Source: Prevotellaceae bacterium
GTDB lineage: Bacteria; Bacteroidota; Bacteroidia; Bacteroidales; UBA932
NCBI GenBank assembly: GCA_031268055.1
Contig: JAIRXY010000247.1
Location: 1-6,243, forward strand
Reading direction: 5' to 3'
Length of the DNA: 6,243 nt
Shown here in pieces: positions 4,993 to 6,243 of this stretch. The first letter of the stretch is position 1, and every line of letters starts with the position of its first letter. The position numbers and the translations under genes were made by a program. The notes below the pieces were generated by a model that was not told where the DNA came from, made no database searches, and saw only the letters and a program-made list of their open reading frames with translations.

Positions 4993-6243
4993 ATGTATCA
5001 AGGATTTGTGCGCATAGCCACAGCGATACCCGAACTTCGGGTGGCAGATTGCGCTTTTAATACTGCCGGAATTATCAACTTACTCCGGCAAGCCGAAAAG
5101 GAAAATGTACAGGTAGTCTGCTTTCCCGAGCTATGCCTCACGGGATACACCTGCGCCGACTTGTTTTTTCAGGACAGGCTGCTTGCCGACGCCCTAAAAG
5201 CGCTGGACGACGTTGCAATGTGCACCTTCACAACGCTGGCTGCCGTAATTGTGGGGCTACCGGTGCGCTTGGGCAGCAAGCTGTTCAACGCTGCCGCCGT
5301 GCTGCAAGGGGGGCACGTTCTGGGCGTTGTCCCGAAAATTAACCTGCCCAACCGCAACGAATTTTACGAAAAACGCTGGTTTACTTCGGGCGCCTCGTGC
5401 GCGGAAAAGGAGATTGCGCTGGGCAACCGGAAGGCTCCCTTTGGAACGGACTTGCTCTTCTCCGACGGTGCATTTACCTTTGGCATTGAGATTTGCGAAG
5501 ACCTGTGGATGCCCATACCGCCAAGCGCACAGCAGGCTATGCACGGCGCAGAAATTATTTTCAACCTTTCGGCCAGCAACGAGCTGGTGGGCAAGCACCG
5601 CTACAGGTTGCAGCTCGTTGAGCAGCAGTCGGCGCGGTGCTACGCGGGCTACGCCTACGCCTCGGCAGGCGCAGGCGAGTCTACCACCGACGTTGTTTTT
5701 ACGGGAAACGGTATCATTGCCGAGAGCGGAAAAATTATCGCCTCGGCAGACCGCTTCTGCTTTGAGCCGCAGCTCACGGTTGCCGAAATCGACGTGGAGC
5801 GGCTTCGGGCCGACCGCATGCGCAACGCCAACTTTGGAGCAGACAAAGCTGCCTCCGCGTACCGAATTATTCCCATAGAGGAGGCGCACCCCTGCGCGCT
5901 TGCACTCAAGCGCACCGTCGATAGGCATCCCTTTGTGCCGCCCCCCGCGGCGCGCGACGAAAGCTGCCACGAAATTTTTTCTATTCAGGTAGGCGGGCTG
6001 TGCAAGCGCTGGACGCACACGCAAGCGCAGCGCCTGATATTGGGCGTCTCCGGAGGGCTGGACTCCACGCTTGCGCTGCTGGTTTGCGTCAAGGCGTGCG
6101 ATAAGCTGGGGCTCGACCGCAAGCAGATTCTCGGCGTCACCATGCCCGGATTTGGCACCTCCAGCCGGACCTACACCAACGCCATCAACCTGATGAAGTC
6201 GCTGGGCGTTACGCCGCTTGATATTCCCATTCGGGAAGCGTCG
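4993..6243 (+). CDS. nadE: Glutamine-dependent NAD+ synthetase, N-terminal 417 residues (3' end outside window)
   Basis: The enzyme makes NAD+ from deamido-NAD+ (nicotinic acid adenine dinucleotide), ATP and glutamine, the last step of NAD biosynthesis, in the cytoplasm. Residues 1 to about 290 form the nitrilase-type glutaminase domain. Its catalytic triad is visible: Glu46 in CFPELCLTGY, Lys115 in VVPKINLPN and Cys168 in GIEICEDLW. From about 325 the ATP-pyrophosphatase synthetase domain begins, with the PP-loop GVSGGLDST at 351-359 and TMPGFGTSSRTYTNA at 383-397. Two-domain NadE proteins are usually about 640-680 residues, so some 230-260 are missing past base 6243. The frame is open with no defect. 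The start is firm: an in-frame TAA lies at 4984-4986, only two codons upstream of the ATG. There is no obvious Shine-Dalgarno sequence. Because it carries its own glutaminase domain, it needs no separate ammonia source. Confidence 0.97.
   Translation, partial: MYQGFVRIATAIPELRVADCAFNTAGIINLLRQAEKENVQVVCFPELCLTGYTCADLFFQDRLLADALKALDDVAMCTFTTLAAVIVGLPVRLGSKLFNAAAVLQGGHVLGVVPKINLPNRNEFYEKRWFTSGASCAEKEIALGNRKAPFGTDLLFSDGAFTFGIEICEDLWMPIPPSAQQAMHGAEIIFNLSASNELVGKHRYRLQLVEQQSARCYAGYAYASAGAGESTTDVVFTGNGIIAESGKIIASADRFCFEPQLTVAEIDVERLRADRMRNANFGADKAASAYRIIPIEEAHPCALALKRTVDRHPFVPPPAARDESCHEIFSIQVGGLCKRWTHTQAQRLILGVSGGLDSTLALLVCVKACDKLGLDRKQILGVTMPGFGTSSRTYTNAINLMKSLGVTPLDIPIREAS

Noticed and set aside
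5257..6024. 255-residue - strand frame opposite nadE
   Set aside because: It is a shadow of the nadE coding strand in GC-rich DNA, whereas the + strand frame has the full NadE motif set.
2081..6243. Functional glutamine operon linking glnS and nadE
   Set aside because: Both enzymes use glutamine, but they are separated by over 1.2 kb holding an independent gene, its own promoter and many repeats, so the closeness is probably coincidence.

Overview
The window looks like a chromosomal segment from a member of the Bacteroidota, probably the order Bacteroidales. Three things point there. Promoter-like boxes of the Bacteroidota form TAnnTTTG lie just upstream of several genes. There is a very typical 73-residue DUF2795 protein ending in an acidic FFFNEEEY tail. 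Conventional Shine-Dalgarno sequences are largely absent. I cannot name the genus from sequence alone. All intact genes lie on the + strand but are separated by long AT-rich, repeat-laden gaps, so they look like independent transcription units rather than one operon.

Layout. Positions 68-448 hold an internal fragment of an IS4-family transposase, missing both ends. It is followed at 451-1686 by a complete lipoprotein of the alpha/beta-hydrolase (lipase/esterase) type, apparently expressed from a promoter just inside the end of the transposase reading frame. A 394-bp gap (1687-2080) contains a short coding-like remnant on the - strand and the glnS promoter region. Positions 2081-3772 encode glutaminyl-tRNA synthetase. 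Immediately downstream (3792-3914) is a 123-bp nested palindrome: perfect 38-bp inverted arms around a perfect 28-bp palindrome. Next comes an (ACC)17(GAT)5 microsatellite at 4001-4066. Positions 4309-4530 encode the DUF2795 protein, with a good promoter match and a small palindromic repeat on each side. A 462-bp repeat-rich gap leads to nadE (glutamine-dependent NAD+ synthetase) from 4993. It is cut by the window end after 417 codons, roughly two thirds of the usual protein.

The genes are ordinary housekeeping and envelope functions: glutamine charging onto tRNA, glutamine-fed NAD+ synthesis and an outer-membrane or periplasmic hydrolase. I see no defence system, CRISPR array, tRNA or rRNA, and no convincing new multi-gene system. 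The unusual content is in the gaps: the nested palindrome, the trinucleotide microsatellite and several families of short intergenic repeats that appear to have accumulated in this genome.
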